This document shows, in pieces, positions 15,899 to 23,938 of a stretch of DNA of 39,781 nt (position 1 is the stretch's first letter; each line of letters starts with the position of its first letter). This stretch comes from UMGS1279 sp045630265 (GTDB lineage: Bacteria; Bacillota; Clostridia; Oscillospirales; Acutalibacteraceae), in assembly GCA_045630265.1 (NCBI GenBank), contig JAZQSV010000057.1, positions 1-39,781 on the forward strand, read 5' to 3'. Under the pieces are notes generated by a model. It saw only the letters and a list, made by a program, of their open reading frames with translations, had not been told where the DNA came from and did not search any database. Position numbers and translations under genes: made by a program.

Positions 15899-17203
15899 CT
15901 AACCTTCAATTAGCGCTCTTATAAATTCGGCGCCGTCATTCTCTACCGCAAGAATGGTGGTAGAAAGCTCTTCCCCAAGCATTTTTGGTGTCATATCATC
16001 TAAAAATTTATCCCTTTCGTGGCGTAGCATATTGGCCGACACAAGCAGTTTTTGGCCCAAATCCTTACCCTTTAACTGCTTTGCTATATCGCCGCCCGTT
16101 ACAAGACCCGTAACAGTTATTCTGCCACCGAAAAATTCGTTTTTAATAGCATACACTTCACAGTTTAAATTATGCCATTTTTTGCTAGCAATGTCAACCA
16201 ATTTTTTAATAAGGGGATATGCTGCTTCGCCCGTGGCAACCGAAAGTTTTCTAACCTTATTAACCACATCCACAGAGGTGTTTTCAATTTCCTCAAGTGC
16301 CTCTTTGAAAAACAGAGACCACATACCAACGCCGTTTTCAAGCTGCATAAAATCTTCGTAAAAATCCACCGTAGGTATTTCCCTTTCGGCCAAAATATAA
16401 AATTCGTCGGCCGCGAAAACCTTCCTCTCGCCATATTTCTTAACGCACTCATCACCAATTCGGTGCATAATATCCAAAACTGCACCCGCAGTTTCTTTAT
16501 TAAATGGTTCAAGCTTTGGCAAATTTTCTCTATGTCCCGTAAGTCCTACAGGCACCGCCGCAATACAGTGAACAGTTTTAAGAGCTATTAAATCCTTTAA
16601 AGAGCGCTCAAGCTCTGCCCCGTCATTATATCCCGGACAAAGAACTAACTGACAGTTTATTTCAATACCCGCCTTAGCAAGTCGATAAAGCACCTTTAAA
16701 GCATCACCCGCAAACCTATTATGCATCATCTTACATCTAAGTTCGGGATTTGTGGTATGAACAGAAATATTTATAGGGCTTATATGAAGCTTTAAAATAC
16801 GTTTAATTTCGTGCTCGGTAATATTAGTAAGTGTTATATAATTGCCAAACAAGAAAGAAAGGCGTGAATCGTCATCCTTAAAATAAAGCGACTCCCTCAT
16901 TCCCTTTGGCATTTGGTCGATAAAACAAAAAATGCAATTATTTTTGCAGCGGCGCTGCTCGTCCATAAGGTAGGTTTCAAACTCAAGTCCCAGCTCCTCA
17001 TACTCGTCTTTTTTAATTTTAAAATGACGAAGCAAGCCATCAATTTCCACTGACAGCTTGAGCTTTTTCTCATTTTGATAGAAGCGGTAATCAAGTACAT
17101 CTAAAATTTCCTTTTTGTTTATGGAAACAAGCTTTGAGCCGCTTGGAATACCCGCTTTTCCGCAAGGAGACAAGGGGTCAACCGATTTAATAATAACTGC
17201 CAT
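15899..17203 (-). CDS. PDZ-like/radical SAM/DUF512 protein
   Basis: The 434-residue protein starts with a PDZ-like fold (DPLSPCGKAGIPSGSKLVSI), then a radical SAM-type cluster motif CKNNCIFCFIDQMPKGMR, the spacing of which (CxxxCxFC) matches the family that binds a 4Fe-4S cluster. The C-terminal half is the DUF512 region, containing GGRITVTGLVTGGDI. The reaction is not established for this family. It is usually found next to der, as here. The start was set at ATG 17203, because GGAAG lies 8 bases upstream; the GTG at 17212 overlaps that site. Its expression must pass the hairpin at 17220-17281, since no promoter is seen after it. Confidence 0.9.
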   Translation of the reverse strand: MAVIIKSVDPLSPCGKAGIPSGSKLVSINKKEILDVLDYRFYQNEKKLKLSVEIDGLLRHFKIKKDEYEELGLEFETYLMDEQRRCKNNCIFCFIDQMPKGMRESLYFKDDDSRLSFLFGNYITLTNITEHEIKRILKLHISPINISVHTTNPELRCKMMHNRFAGDALKVLYRLAKAGIEINCQLVLCPGYNDGAELERSLKDLIALKTVHCIAAVPVGLTGHRENLPKLEPFNKETAGAVLDIMHRIGDECVKKYGERKVFAADEFYILAEREIPTVDFYEDFMQLENGVGMWSLFFKEALEEIENTSVDVVNKVRKLSVATGEAAYPLIKKLVDIASKKWHNLNCEVYAIKNEFFGGRITVTGLVTGGDIAKQLKGKDLGQKLLVSANMLRHERDKFLDDMTPKMLGEELSTTILAVENDGAEFIRALIEG

Positions 17204-17219
17204 CTGTTTCACTTCCTAC

Positions 17220-17281
17220 AAAAAAATAGAGAAGGACTGGGTGCCGGGAACCAAACGGGCACCGACATACACTCCCTCTCT
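17220..17281 (-). terminator. Two-tier hairpin with T7 tail between rpmF and the DUF512 gene
   Basis: On the minus strand AGAGAGGGA and TCCTTCTCT form an outer stem (17273-17281 with 17228-17236, one mismatch), enclosing GGTGCC/GGCACC (17258-17263 with 17240-17245) over a 12-base loop. Seven T residues (17220-17226) follow. It ends 17 bases before the next start, leaving no room for a promoter, so it would act as an attenuator or partial terminator. Confidence 0.7.
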
Positions 17282-17310
17282 GTCATTTTGTTATGCGAAT
17301 AACAATAAAG

Positions 17311-17493
17311 TTAATCCTCAACCTTTACAACCTCGCGGCCATCATAGTAACCACAAGCAGGGCAAAGTCTGTGAGGTCTTTTGTATTCTCCACAATGGGA
17401 GCATTTAACTAGTGCAGGAGCGGTAATTCTCCAAACATTAGAACGCCTTTTATCACGACGTGCTTTTGATGTTTTTCTCTTCGGTACTGCCAT
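17311..17493 (-). CDS. rpmF: 50S ribosomal protein L32
   Basis: L32 is a small zinc-ribbon protein of the large ribosomal subunit. The 60-residue product starts MAVPKRKTSKARRDKRR and carries two cysteine pairs (CSHC at about 31-34, CPAC at about 44-47), so this is the zinc-binding C+ form. A full AGGAGG precedes the ATG. It follows yceD by 33 bases, the classic yceD-rpmF pairing. Confidence 0.98.
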   Translation of the reverse strand: MAVPKRKTSKARRDKRRSNVWRITAPALVKCSHCGEYKRPHRLCPACGYYDGREVVKVED

Positions 17494-17526
17494 TTTTAGG
17501 CACCTCCTTAAACGTATGAATAGGTA

Positions 17527-18030
17527 TTAATCTTCGTCTTCCAAAAGTTTTAATAAAACTTCGAGACGGGGGTCAACACTCTTGGTTTCACATCCACAAA
17601 AACCTTCATTAAGGTTTTTTCCGCAGGTGGGACAAATTCCTCTACATCCCTCACTGCACAGATGCTTCATTGGTAGCGATAAAAGAATTTCACTAAGACA
17701 AACCTCGTACAAATCAAGCTGATAGTCAGTAACAAGCAAAAGATCGATATTGTCTTCTTCCATAAGTTCTGTAACAAGTACGCGGTTTATGGGAAAAACA
17801 TATTCCTTTACTGTTTCCACGCCACAGCGGTCGCAAGGTTTTATGACGGTAACGGTACACAAAAGCGAAAGCTCTGTAACGTCGGCCCTATTTGTAACGT
17901 TGCCTGTTACCTTAACGGGCTTTCCAAAAGGCTTTTCGCCCGAATATTCTTCACCCGTAAAGTCCAAAACAGTATCAACCGAAATGGCCTTTGCATCACC
18001 ACTTAGTAAACCTTTTAAATTTAAAACCAT
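17527..18030 (-). CDS. yceD: YceD family (DUF177) protein
   Basis: YceD proteins are conserved partners of rpmF. In plants and bacteria the family is linked to 23S rRNA accumulation, but its biochemical action is not settled. The 167-residue product has a conserved CxxC pair (KPCDRC, about 66-69) and a C-terminal cysteine cluster (HLCSEGCRGICPTCGKNLN and FCGC) that looks like a zinc-binding knot. It is the first gene of the rpmF-der-plsY-gpsA unit and has a perfect consensus promoter 28 bases upstream. Confidence 0.9.
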   Translation of the reverse strand: MVLNLKGLLSGDAKAISVDTVLDFTGEEYSGEKPFGKPVKVTGNVTNRADVTELSLLCTVTVIKPCDRCGVETVKEYVFPINRVLVTELMEEDNIDLLLVTDYQLDLYEVCLSEILLSLPMKHLCSEGCRGICPTCGKNLNEGFCGCETKSVDPRLEVLLKLLEDED

Positions 18031-18057
18031 AGGTACACCCCAATTGTCGCAACTAAT

Positions 18058-18086
18058 ATTATAGCGGTTTATAGCCGTTTTGTCAA
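18058..18086 (-). promoter_or_regulatory. Perfect consensus sigma-A promoter of the yceD-rpmF unit
   Basis: On the minus strand TTGACA (18081-18086), a 17-base spacer and TATAAT (18058-18063) match the consensus at all 12 positions. Spacer and -10 together contain a 10-base tandem repeat (ACGGCTATAA, ACCGCTATAA). The bases 18087-18196 upstream hold nothing else recognisable. Confidence 0.9.
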
Positions 18087-18196
18087 GGAAAAAAATTAAA
18101 AAAAGGTAAATTTAAGCGGCTTTTATATAAATATTGTAAAGGGCGAACAAATTATCACCCCAATATAGAATTTAACTGTAAAAAAGCCACCAAACA

Positions 18197-18225
18197 AAAT
18201 CACCTGCCGACATAGCCGACAGGTG
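18197..18225 (-). terminator. Terminator of ftsZ
   Basis: Arms 18201-18211 and 18215-18225 (core CACCTG/CAGGTG) form an 11-base stem on the minus strand using two G-U pairs. On the plus strand these would be A-C mismatches, so the hairpin is built for the ftsZ transcript. A short ATTTTG tract follows, with more T residues around 18181-18185. Confidence 0.75.
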
Positions 18226-18237
18226 AAAAACTGAAAA

Positions 18238-19320
18238 TTAATTACGGTTGTTAATCATATCGAAAAGCTCGGTATAAACAACATCCTCTTCAGCGGCAGC
18301 GTCAGAATTGCTTGAAAGAATATCTTCAAGCGCACCTGCTGCGCCTTCTTTTTTCTCCTTTTTCTCACCAAGACCTGTTGCAATAACAGTAATCTTAACG
18401 GTGTCATCAAGGGTTTCATCAAGCTGAGTACCCCAAATAATGTTTGCATCGGGATGAGCCATTTCAGAAACGATAGAAGAAGCAAGAGTAACCTCTTCAA
18501 GACCGATATCAGAAGAACCTGTAATATTAATAATAACGCCAGTTGCATTATCCATAGCGGTTTCAATAAGGGGACTTGTGATAGCTGCGCGAGCGGCCTG
18601 CTCTGCCTTATCTCTACCAGTTGCAACACCAACGCCCATGTGTGCTTGACCAGAGTCGCTCATAATTGCCTTAACGTCTGCGAAGTCAAGGTTGATAAGA
18701 GCGGTTGTGGTAACAAGATCAGAAATACTCTGAACGCCCTGACGAAGAACGTCATCAGCAGTTTCAAAAGCGTTTTTCAAAGTAATCTTCTGCTCGGAAA
18801 CCAGGTGTAAACGCTCGTTAGGAATAACAATCAAGCTATCAACACATTCGCCAAGTGCGGAAATACCGGTGTCAGCCTGAGTCATTCTGCGCTTACCTTC
18901 AAAAGCAAAGGGCTTTGTAACGATACCAACGGTCAAAATGCCAAGCTCCTTAGCAAGTTGTGCTACAACGGGAGCTGCGCCTGTACCGGTACCGCCACCC
19001 ATACCTGCGGTAATAAAAACCATGTCAGCATCTTTAATAGCTGCAGTGATTTCGTCCTTAGACTCCTCAGCTGCTGCGCGGCCACGCTCGGGATCTGCGC
19101 CTGCGCCCTGACCTTTGGTAGCCCTTTCGCCGATTTGGATTTTGGTGTCTGCCTTAGAGAGGTATAAAGCTGCGCGGTCAGTGTTAATAGCTAAAAACTC
19201 AACACCCTTAACACCTGCATCTACCATGCGGTTAATAGCGTTTCCGCCGCCACCGCCGACACCTATAACCTTAATTTGAACAACCTCATCCATTAATTCA
19301 TTAGAAACTTCAAATGGCAC
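18238..19320 (-). CDS. ftsZ: Cell division GTPase FtsZ
   Basis: FtsZ polymerises into the Z ring at mid-cell. The tubulin signature GGGTGTGAA (about 108-116) is intact, together with the N-terminal KVIGVGGGGGNA loop, the NTD motif (LAINTDRAAL) and the catalytic NLDFADVKAIM T7 loop. The C terminus is short, ending in VYTELFDMINNRN, which resembles the conserved peptide that binds membrane anchors. The start was set at GTG 19320: the ATG at 19329 touches the GGAAGG site with no gap, while the GTG is 9 bases from it and gives MPFEVSNEL. No ftsA gene accompanies it in this cluster. Confidence 0.97.
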   Translation of the reverse strand: MPFEVSNELMDEVVQIKVIGVGGGGGNAINRMVDAGVKGVEFLAINTDRAALYLSKADTKIQIGERATKGQGAGADPERGRAAAEESKDEITAAIKDADMVFITAGMGGGTGTGAAPVVAQLAKELGILTVGIVTKPFAFEGKRRMTQADTGISALGECVDSLIVIPNERLHLVSEQKITLKNAFETADDVLRQGVQSISDLVTTTALINLDFADVKAIMSDSGQAHMGVGVATGRDKAEQAARAAITSPLIETAMDNATGVIINITGSSDIGLEEVTLASSIVSEMAHPDANIIWGTQLDETLDDTVKITVIATGLGEKKEKKEGAAGALEDILSSNSDAAAEEDVVYTELFDMINNRN

Positions 19321-19372
19321 TTTTATCATCCTTCCAAATTTATACTAAATAAGATAATTTTACACACAAGTA

Positions 19373-19401
19373 ATAATAACACAAATTGTAGTAAATTTCA
19401 A
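19373..19401 (-). promoter_or_regulatory. Sigma-A promoter of ftsZ
   Basis: On the minus strand TTGAAA (19396-19401), a 17-base spacer and TATTAT (19373-19378) with an extended -10 TG lie between divIB and ftsZ, 53 bases before the ftsZ start. With the terminator at 18197-18225 this makes ftsZ separately expressible. Confidence 0.7.
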
Positions 19402-19437
19402 CATATTTTTTCAAAAAAATGAATATTTTAAAAAATT

Positions 19438-20232
19438 TTATTTTATTGAACCTTGCTTGAAAATTCCGCGGGGATCCTCATCAGTCCAATAGGACAAATC
19501 TATACTACCTGTAAGGCCTTCGTTTATGTTTTTTACTATCTCATCTAAATGTATAAGTTTATTTTCAATATTGGCTGCTGAACCTAATTTTACAATAAAT
19601 CGATCCTTAATTTCAAATGTAATATTTGCCAGGTCTGTAACATCGAGCCGTGATACGGCATAATCTTTTTCTTTTAAGATGTTCAGTATTTCCTGGGCGC
19701 TGTTTGCCATCTCACCATCATCGAAAACAACACTTTGCCCAAGCTTTGAATTTTTAAATTTACAGCCCTTAACCGACGCTACATTCTCAGGCGGTGCAGA
19801 GGTTACCTCTAAAAGCTTATAATTTTTATCGCAAACAAAGTAGCCCTTTTCAGTTTCAAAACACATAAACGGCACTGCCTTTTTGCCAATTATAATTATT
19901 GTTGCGGGGAGTTTTCTTTTTATTTCTATATCCGAAATAAAGGGTAGTTCTGTAGTAATTTTTTCCTTGGCTTCTCTGCCAGACAAAAAGATATTTTTAC
20001 CCTTTTCTATACCCGATTTTTCTACTATTTGTTCTGCAGTATAAGGCTCTGGGCTCCTTACAACTATTGTTTTAATTGGGAAGAATACGGTAAGTGATAA
20101 AACTAAAAGAGTCAAAACCGCCAAAACCAAGAAAAATAATAATATACGTTTTAAAGTTTGTTTTGCGCGTTTCTTTCTTCTTTCCTCGCGCTTTTTATTT
20201 ATCTGGCTTTGCCTAATTGTTCTGTCTTCCAC
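19438..20232 (-). CDS. divIB: Cell division protein DivIB/FtsQ
   Basis: DivIB/FtsQ is a bitopic divisome protein that works with FtsL and DivIC to control septal peptidoglycan synthesis. The 264-residue product has a very basic cytoplasmic head (1-29), one membrane helix (about 30-51), a POTRA domain (about 53-120, starting FPIKTIVVRS) and a beta domain to about 250. The start is a GTG at 20232 behind AGGGGAAG. It follows murA by 24 bases. Overall sequence is diverged, as usual for the family, but context and topology are clear. Confidence 0.93.
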   Translation of the reverse strand: MEDRTIRQSQINKKREERRKKRAKQTLKRILLFFLVLAVLTLLVLSLTVFFPIKTIVVRSPEPYTAEQIVEKSGIEKGKNIFLSGREAKEKITTELPFISDIEIKRKLPATIIIIGKKAVPFMCFETEKGYFVCDKNYKLLEVTSAPPENVASVKGCKFKNSKLGQSVVFDDGEMANSAQEILNILKEKDYAVSRLDVTDLANITFEIKDRFIVKLGSAANIENKLIHLDEIVKNINEGLTGSIDLSYWTDEDPRGIFKQGSIK

Positions 20233-20256
20233 CCTTTTTCACTTCCCCTGCATATT

Positions 20257-21510
20257 TTATCTCACGAGTATATCTGCGCCAAGTCTTTTTAAATTTTCAA
20301 AAACATTCTCATATCCACGCTCTATATGATGAATTTTTCCTATATTAGTGTTTCCCCTTGCACTTAGTGCCGCCACAAGCAGTGCGGCGCCACCCCTTAA
20401 ATCGGTACATTCGACGTTCGCACCCGCAAGTGAGTTCACACCCTCTATAACCGCCACCCTGCCGTTTGTAGTGATTTTTGCACCCATTCGGTTAAATTCG
20501 TCCACCACTCGGTAGCGATTTTCAAATATATTCTCTACAAACATTGAGCAACCGTCTGCAACGGTTAGCATTGCAATGAAGGGCGAGCCCGCATCGGTTG
20601 GAAAACCGGGATATGGCATTGTTCTTATAATTGGAACCCTTTTAAGCCGTACCGGAGCCGTCAAGGTAACGTTTCTGTTATGAACAAGTATGTTACAACC
20701 CGCTGCCTTTAAATTAGAAAAAACGGGGGTTAAATGTGCGGGAACTGTATTTTGTAGGGTAATTTTTCCTCCAGTAATTGCCGCCGCAGTAAGATAGGTT
20801 GCGGCCTCTATTCTATCGGGAATTACCGTATGCTCGGCGCCCTTTAGCGCCTTTACTCCCCTAATTTCTATTCTATCCGAACCGGCGCCTTGAATGTCAG
20901 CACCAGCGCGATTTAAAAAGTCTGCCAAATCGCTAATTTCAGGCTCTCTTGCGGCATTATGTATAACCGTTTTCCCAAGCGCTGTAGAAGCCGCCAAAAT
21001 GATATTTTCGGTTGCTCCTACACTTGGAAAGGAAAGGGTGATTTCCGTTCCTTTAAGCCCTATTTTGGAATCGCAAACTAAAAGCCCATACCCTTCCTCA
21101 ATATCTACGCCAAGCTCGCGCAGGGTTGAAAGATGCAAATCAATAGGTCGGGGTCCCAGCTCGCAACCGCCCGGACTTGACAAAACCGCCTTTTTATTCC
21201 TTGCCAGTATTGCCCCCAAAAAAACTATTGAGGAGCGCATTTCGCGCATTAAATCATCCGGCACCTCATAACCATCTAAATTTGTAGTATCCACAGTTAC
21301 AGTATCTGTTTCTACAGTTACCTCGGCGCCAAGATGTTCTAAAATTTTAATTGCCGCCGCAGTATCAGACAGTTGCGGACAGTTATGTATTGTACTTTTA
21401 CCTTTACAAATCACCGTTCCTGCCAAAATTGGCAGTACACTGTTTTTCGCTCCGTGCAAGGCCACATAGCCGTTAATTTTTCTGCCGCCTATAACAGTAA
21501 CTGAGGACAT
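20257..21510 (-). CDS. murA: UDP-N-acetylglucosamine 1-carboxyvinyltransferase MurA
   Basis: MurA transfers enolpyruvate from PEP to UDP-GlcNAc, the first committed step of peptidoglycan synthesis. The N-terminal GAKNSVLPIL segment carries the conserved Lys-Asn pair. The fosfomycin-target loop SSPGGCELGPRPIDLHL retains the catalytic cysteine, and the PTDAGSPFIAMLTVADG and RGGAALLVAALSA stretches are typical. The start was set at ATG 21510, 8 bases after GAAAGG, giving 417 residues. Its place between murG and divIB in the dcw cluster replaces the usual murB. Confidence 0.97.
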   Translation of the reverse strand: MSSVTVIGGRKINGYVALHGAKNSVLPILAGTVICKGKSTIHNCPQLSDTAAAIKILEHLGAEVTVETDTVTVDTTNLDGYEVPDDLMREMRSSIVFLGAILARNKKAVLSSPGGCELGPRPIDLHLSTLRELGVDIEEGYGLLVCDSKIGLKGTEITLSFPSVGATENIILAASTALGKTVIHNAAREPEISDLADFLNRAGADIQGAGSDRIEIRGVKALKGAEHTVIPDRIEAATYLTAAAITGGKITLQNTVPAHLTPVFSNLKAAGCNILVHNRNVTLTAPVRLKRVPIIRTMPYPGFPTDAGSPFIAMLTVADGCSMFVENIFENRYRVVDEFNRMGAKITTNGRVAVIEGVNSLAGANVECTDLRGGAALLVAALSARGNTNIGKIHHIERGYENVFENLKRLGADILVR

Positions 21511-21590
21511 AAATATCGCACCTTTCAATAAAAATAGAACCTATTTTTATTTTATGCCGCGACAAGAAAATGGTGTTTGCAATATTTCAA

Positions 21591-22709
21591 TTAAGCCTTA
21601 TGAAGCTTCATTATTTCACTATAAATTCTTTCGCAAGAATCGGTTATTGCTATGGAATTTGCCTTTTTGCCCATTTTATCCAAGGAAGTTCTATCGCTTA
21701 TAAGCTCATTTACTGTTCTAATTAAGCCTTCGCCAGTTAAATTCTTTTCTTCTATAACCTCTGCAGCACCTATATTTTTAAGCGCCATAGCATTGTGATA
21801 CTGATGATTTTCTGCAACGTAAGGAGAGGGTATTAAAATTGCGGGCTTTGCCGAAATTTCTATTTCGCTAAGGGTTATTGCCCCCGCCCTAGAGATTAAA
21901 AGGTCGGCCGCCGCCATACATTCATCCATATTATCAATATAGTCCAAAACCTTAACATTTTCTGCAGTAAGGTCAACGCCTAGCTTTTCAAGCTCATCTA
22001 CACAGTTTTGGTAGTTAGCCCTGCCCGCCGCATGGATAAAAACAATATCCTTTTTCTGCCACATAGCGGAAATTAAAGCGCAAACGGCACTATTTATAGG
22101 TCTTGCGCCCAAGCTGCCGCCCGAAGAAAGTATAACGGTTTTTCCACTAAGTAAAAGACGTTCTTTACATTCTTCCTTGCTCCAAATACCGAAATTGCTT
22201 CTTACGGGATTACCTGTAATTACAGGCTCTTTTTTAAGATTTAATCTTTCCTTTGCCTCTACCATTGCAAGCATAACGGTATCTACGAGTGGCGTTAGCA
22301 TTTTGGTTGTAACACCGGGAAATGCATTTTGCTCGTGAATTGCGGTTTTAATCCCTAGTTTTGCGGCCGTGCGAAGCACTGGACCGCTAACGTAACCTCC
22401 CGTACCCACAACCACGTCGGGTTTTAAAGTATTAAGCAGTTTTTTGCAGTTATAAGAAGATACTACAACCTTATAAACCGCACTTATATTTCTGCCAATA
22501 TTTTTAACGCTAAGCTTTCTTTGAAAGCCAGCAACATCTATTCCGTAAAAATCGAAACCGCTTTTTGCTACAAGGCGCTCTTCCATGCCGCCTTTTTTCC
22601 CGATATAGCTTATTCTTGCATCAGGGTGCTTTGCTTTTATAAATGAAGCTACTGCAAGGGCTGGATTAATATGTCCCGCAGTTCCACCACCTGCAAATAA
22701 AATATGCAT
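21591..22709 (-). CDS. murG: Lipid II synthase MurG
   Basis: MurG adds GlcNAc to lipid I on the inner membrane face to form lipid II. The glycine-rich loops GGGTAGHINPALA (8-20) and GTGGYVSGPV, the GGSLGARPIN loop and the UDP-GlcNAc-binding stretch (LISRAGAITLSEIEISAKPAILIPSP) are present. The length of 372 residues is normal. An AAAAGGAGC site precedes the ATG. It lies 48 bases after ftsW and receives its substrate from mraY further up the same unit. Confidence 0.98.
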   Translation of the reverse strand: MHILFAGGGTAGHINPALAVASFIKAKHPDARISYIGKKGGMEERLVAKSGFDFYGIDVAGFQRKLSVKNIGRNISAVYKVVVSSYNCKKLLNTLKPDVVVGTGGYVSGPVLRTAAKLGIKTAIHEQNAFPGVTTKMLTPLVDTVMLAMVEAKERLNLKKEPVITGNPVRSNFGIWSKEECKERLLLSGKTVILSSGGSLGARPINSAVCALISAMWQKKDIVFIHAAGRANYQNCVDELEKLGVDLTAENVKVLDYIDNMDECMAAADLLISRAGAITLSEIEISAKPAILIPSPYVAENHQYHNAMALKNIGAAEVIEEKNLTGEGLIRTVNELISDRTSLDKMGKKANSIAITDSCERIYSEIMKLHKA

Positions 22710-22737
22710 AACAAAAAGCTCCTTTTAGAAAATTTGC

Positions 22738-22761
22738 TTAGGGTAGAGTGCTATACCCTAA
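22738..22761 (-). other. Hairpin overlapping the ftsW stop codon
   Basis: The inverted repeat TTAGGGTA/TACCCTAA (22738-22745 and 22754-22761) includes the ftsW TAG and has an 8-base loop. No T tract follows on the minus strand, so it may stabilise or pause the transcript between ftsW and murG rather than end it. Confidence 0.45.
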
Positions 22762-23912
22762 CTTTTCTCCATTTTTGTACATCTTGAAACCGAAAGAACA
22801 ACACCCATTTCGGCCAAAAGTACCATAAGCGCCGTTCCGCCATAGCTAAAAAACGGAAGACTTATTCCTGTATTAGGAAGTGTATTTGTAACAACCAAAA
22901 TATTAAGCGCCGCTTGGAAGCCAACCTGAAAAATAAGGCCTACAACCATTAAACTGCCAAACCTATCAGGCGCCTTTCTTGCTATTGTAAAGCCGCGCCA
23001 AACCAAGGCACAGAAAAGAAGAATTATAACCATAGCTCCTATAAGCCCCAGTTCTTCACAAACTATTGAGAAGATGAAGTCGTTTTGTGGTTCGGGCACC
23101 CATAGGTACTTTTGCCTAGACTGACCAAATCCCCTACCGAAAAGTCCGCCCGAGCCAATAGCCATTAACGACTGCAAGGTTTGGTATCCCTTACCTGTTG
23201 GGTCAGCTTCGGGATGAAACCAATAAGTTATTCGGTCCATACCGTAACCGCTTACAACCAAAACTACGCCAATTATAGCCACGGGGATAGAGAGCGCTAA
23301 AAAGTATTTACCCTTAGTGCCGCCGACAATCATCATAACAATTCCTATTCCAAAAATTATTATAGCTGCCGAAAGGTGGGTTTCAAAAAGAACAAGCAAG
23401 CCGATTACGGCGGTTATTAAACCGGTCAAACAAACACCGTGTTTAAATGTGCCCATTTTTTTATAATTTTTCGAAATAATGTGTGCGAGCGCCAAAACAA
23501 CAGCGAATTTTCCTATCTCCGACGGTTGAAATGTTATAGGCCCGATGGGAATCCACCTTTTTTGGGTTGCTCCGGGTACAAGTGGCGGTAAAATAAGTAA
23601 TGCACCAAGCAAAACTGTACATACACCGTAAATTAACCACACTATTTTTCGATAAAATCTATAATTGATTTTTGAGGCAATAAACATTGCAGTAAGTCCA
23701 ATAGCCGCAAAAATAAGTTGTCTTTTAATGTAGTGATAGCTGTCCCCTTCCTCAACAAGCGCGAAAGCATAGCTCGCCGAGAAAAGCATTATAAGACCTG
23801 TGGTAAGCAAAATAAGAATAAGAGCTAAAAACGTATAATCCATTTTGCCCTTTAGCCAAAAGCTTTCCCTTTCGGGTTTTTGCCTAAGGTCAACCCTTTT
23901 GGTTTCTTCCAT
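22758..23912 (-). CDS. ftsW: SEDS peptidoglycan glycosyltransferase FtsW (SpoVE-like)
   Basis: SEDS proteins polymerise lipid II into glycan strands together with a class B PBP. The 384-residue product has about ten membrane helices after a charged head, with the family signatures RWIPIGPITFQPSEIGKFAVV (spans about 129-149) and, near the C terminus, GISLPFFSYGG. The aspartate-bearing extracellular loop lies in the middle. It sits between mraY and murG where ftsW or the sporulation paralogue spoVE is found. The sequence alone does not separate those two. Confidence 0.94.
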   Translation of the reverse strand: MEETKRVDLRQKPERESFWLKGKMDYTFLALILILLTTGLIMLFSASYAFALVEEGDSYHYIKRQLIFAAIGLTAMFIASKINYRFYRKIVWLIYGVCTVLLGALLILPPLVPGATQKRWIPIGPITFQPSEIGKFAVVLALAHIISKNYKKMGTFKHGVCLTGLITAVIGLLVLFETHLSAAIIIFGIGIVMMIVGGTKGKYFLALSIPVAIIGVVLVVSGYGMDRITYWFHPEADPTGKGYQTLQSLMAIGSGGLFGRGFGQSRQKYLWVPEPQNDFIFSIVCEELGLIGAMVIILLFCALVWRGFTIARKAPDRFGSLMVVGLIFQVGFQAALNILVVTNTLPNTGISLPFFSYGGTALMVLLAEMGVVLSVSRCTKMEKS

Positions 23913-23938
23913 TTTGCTACCCCCTTCTAAAATCTAAA

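Noticed and set aside
16172..16591. Plus-strand ORF of 139 codons inside the DUF512 gene
   Set aside because: It is a shadow frame of a well-supported gene and has no binding site or recognisable domain. The same holds for the 135-codon frames near 15399 and 15954.
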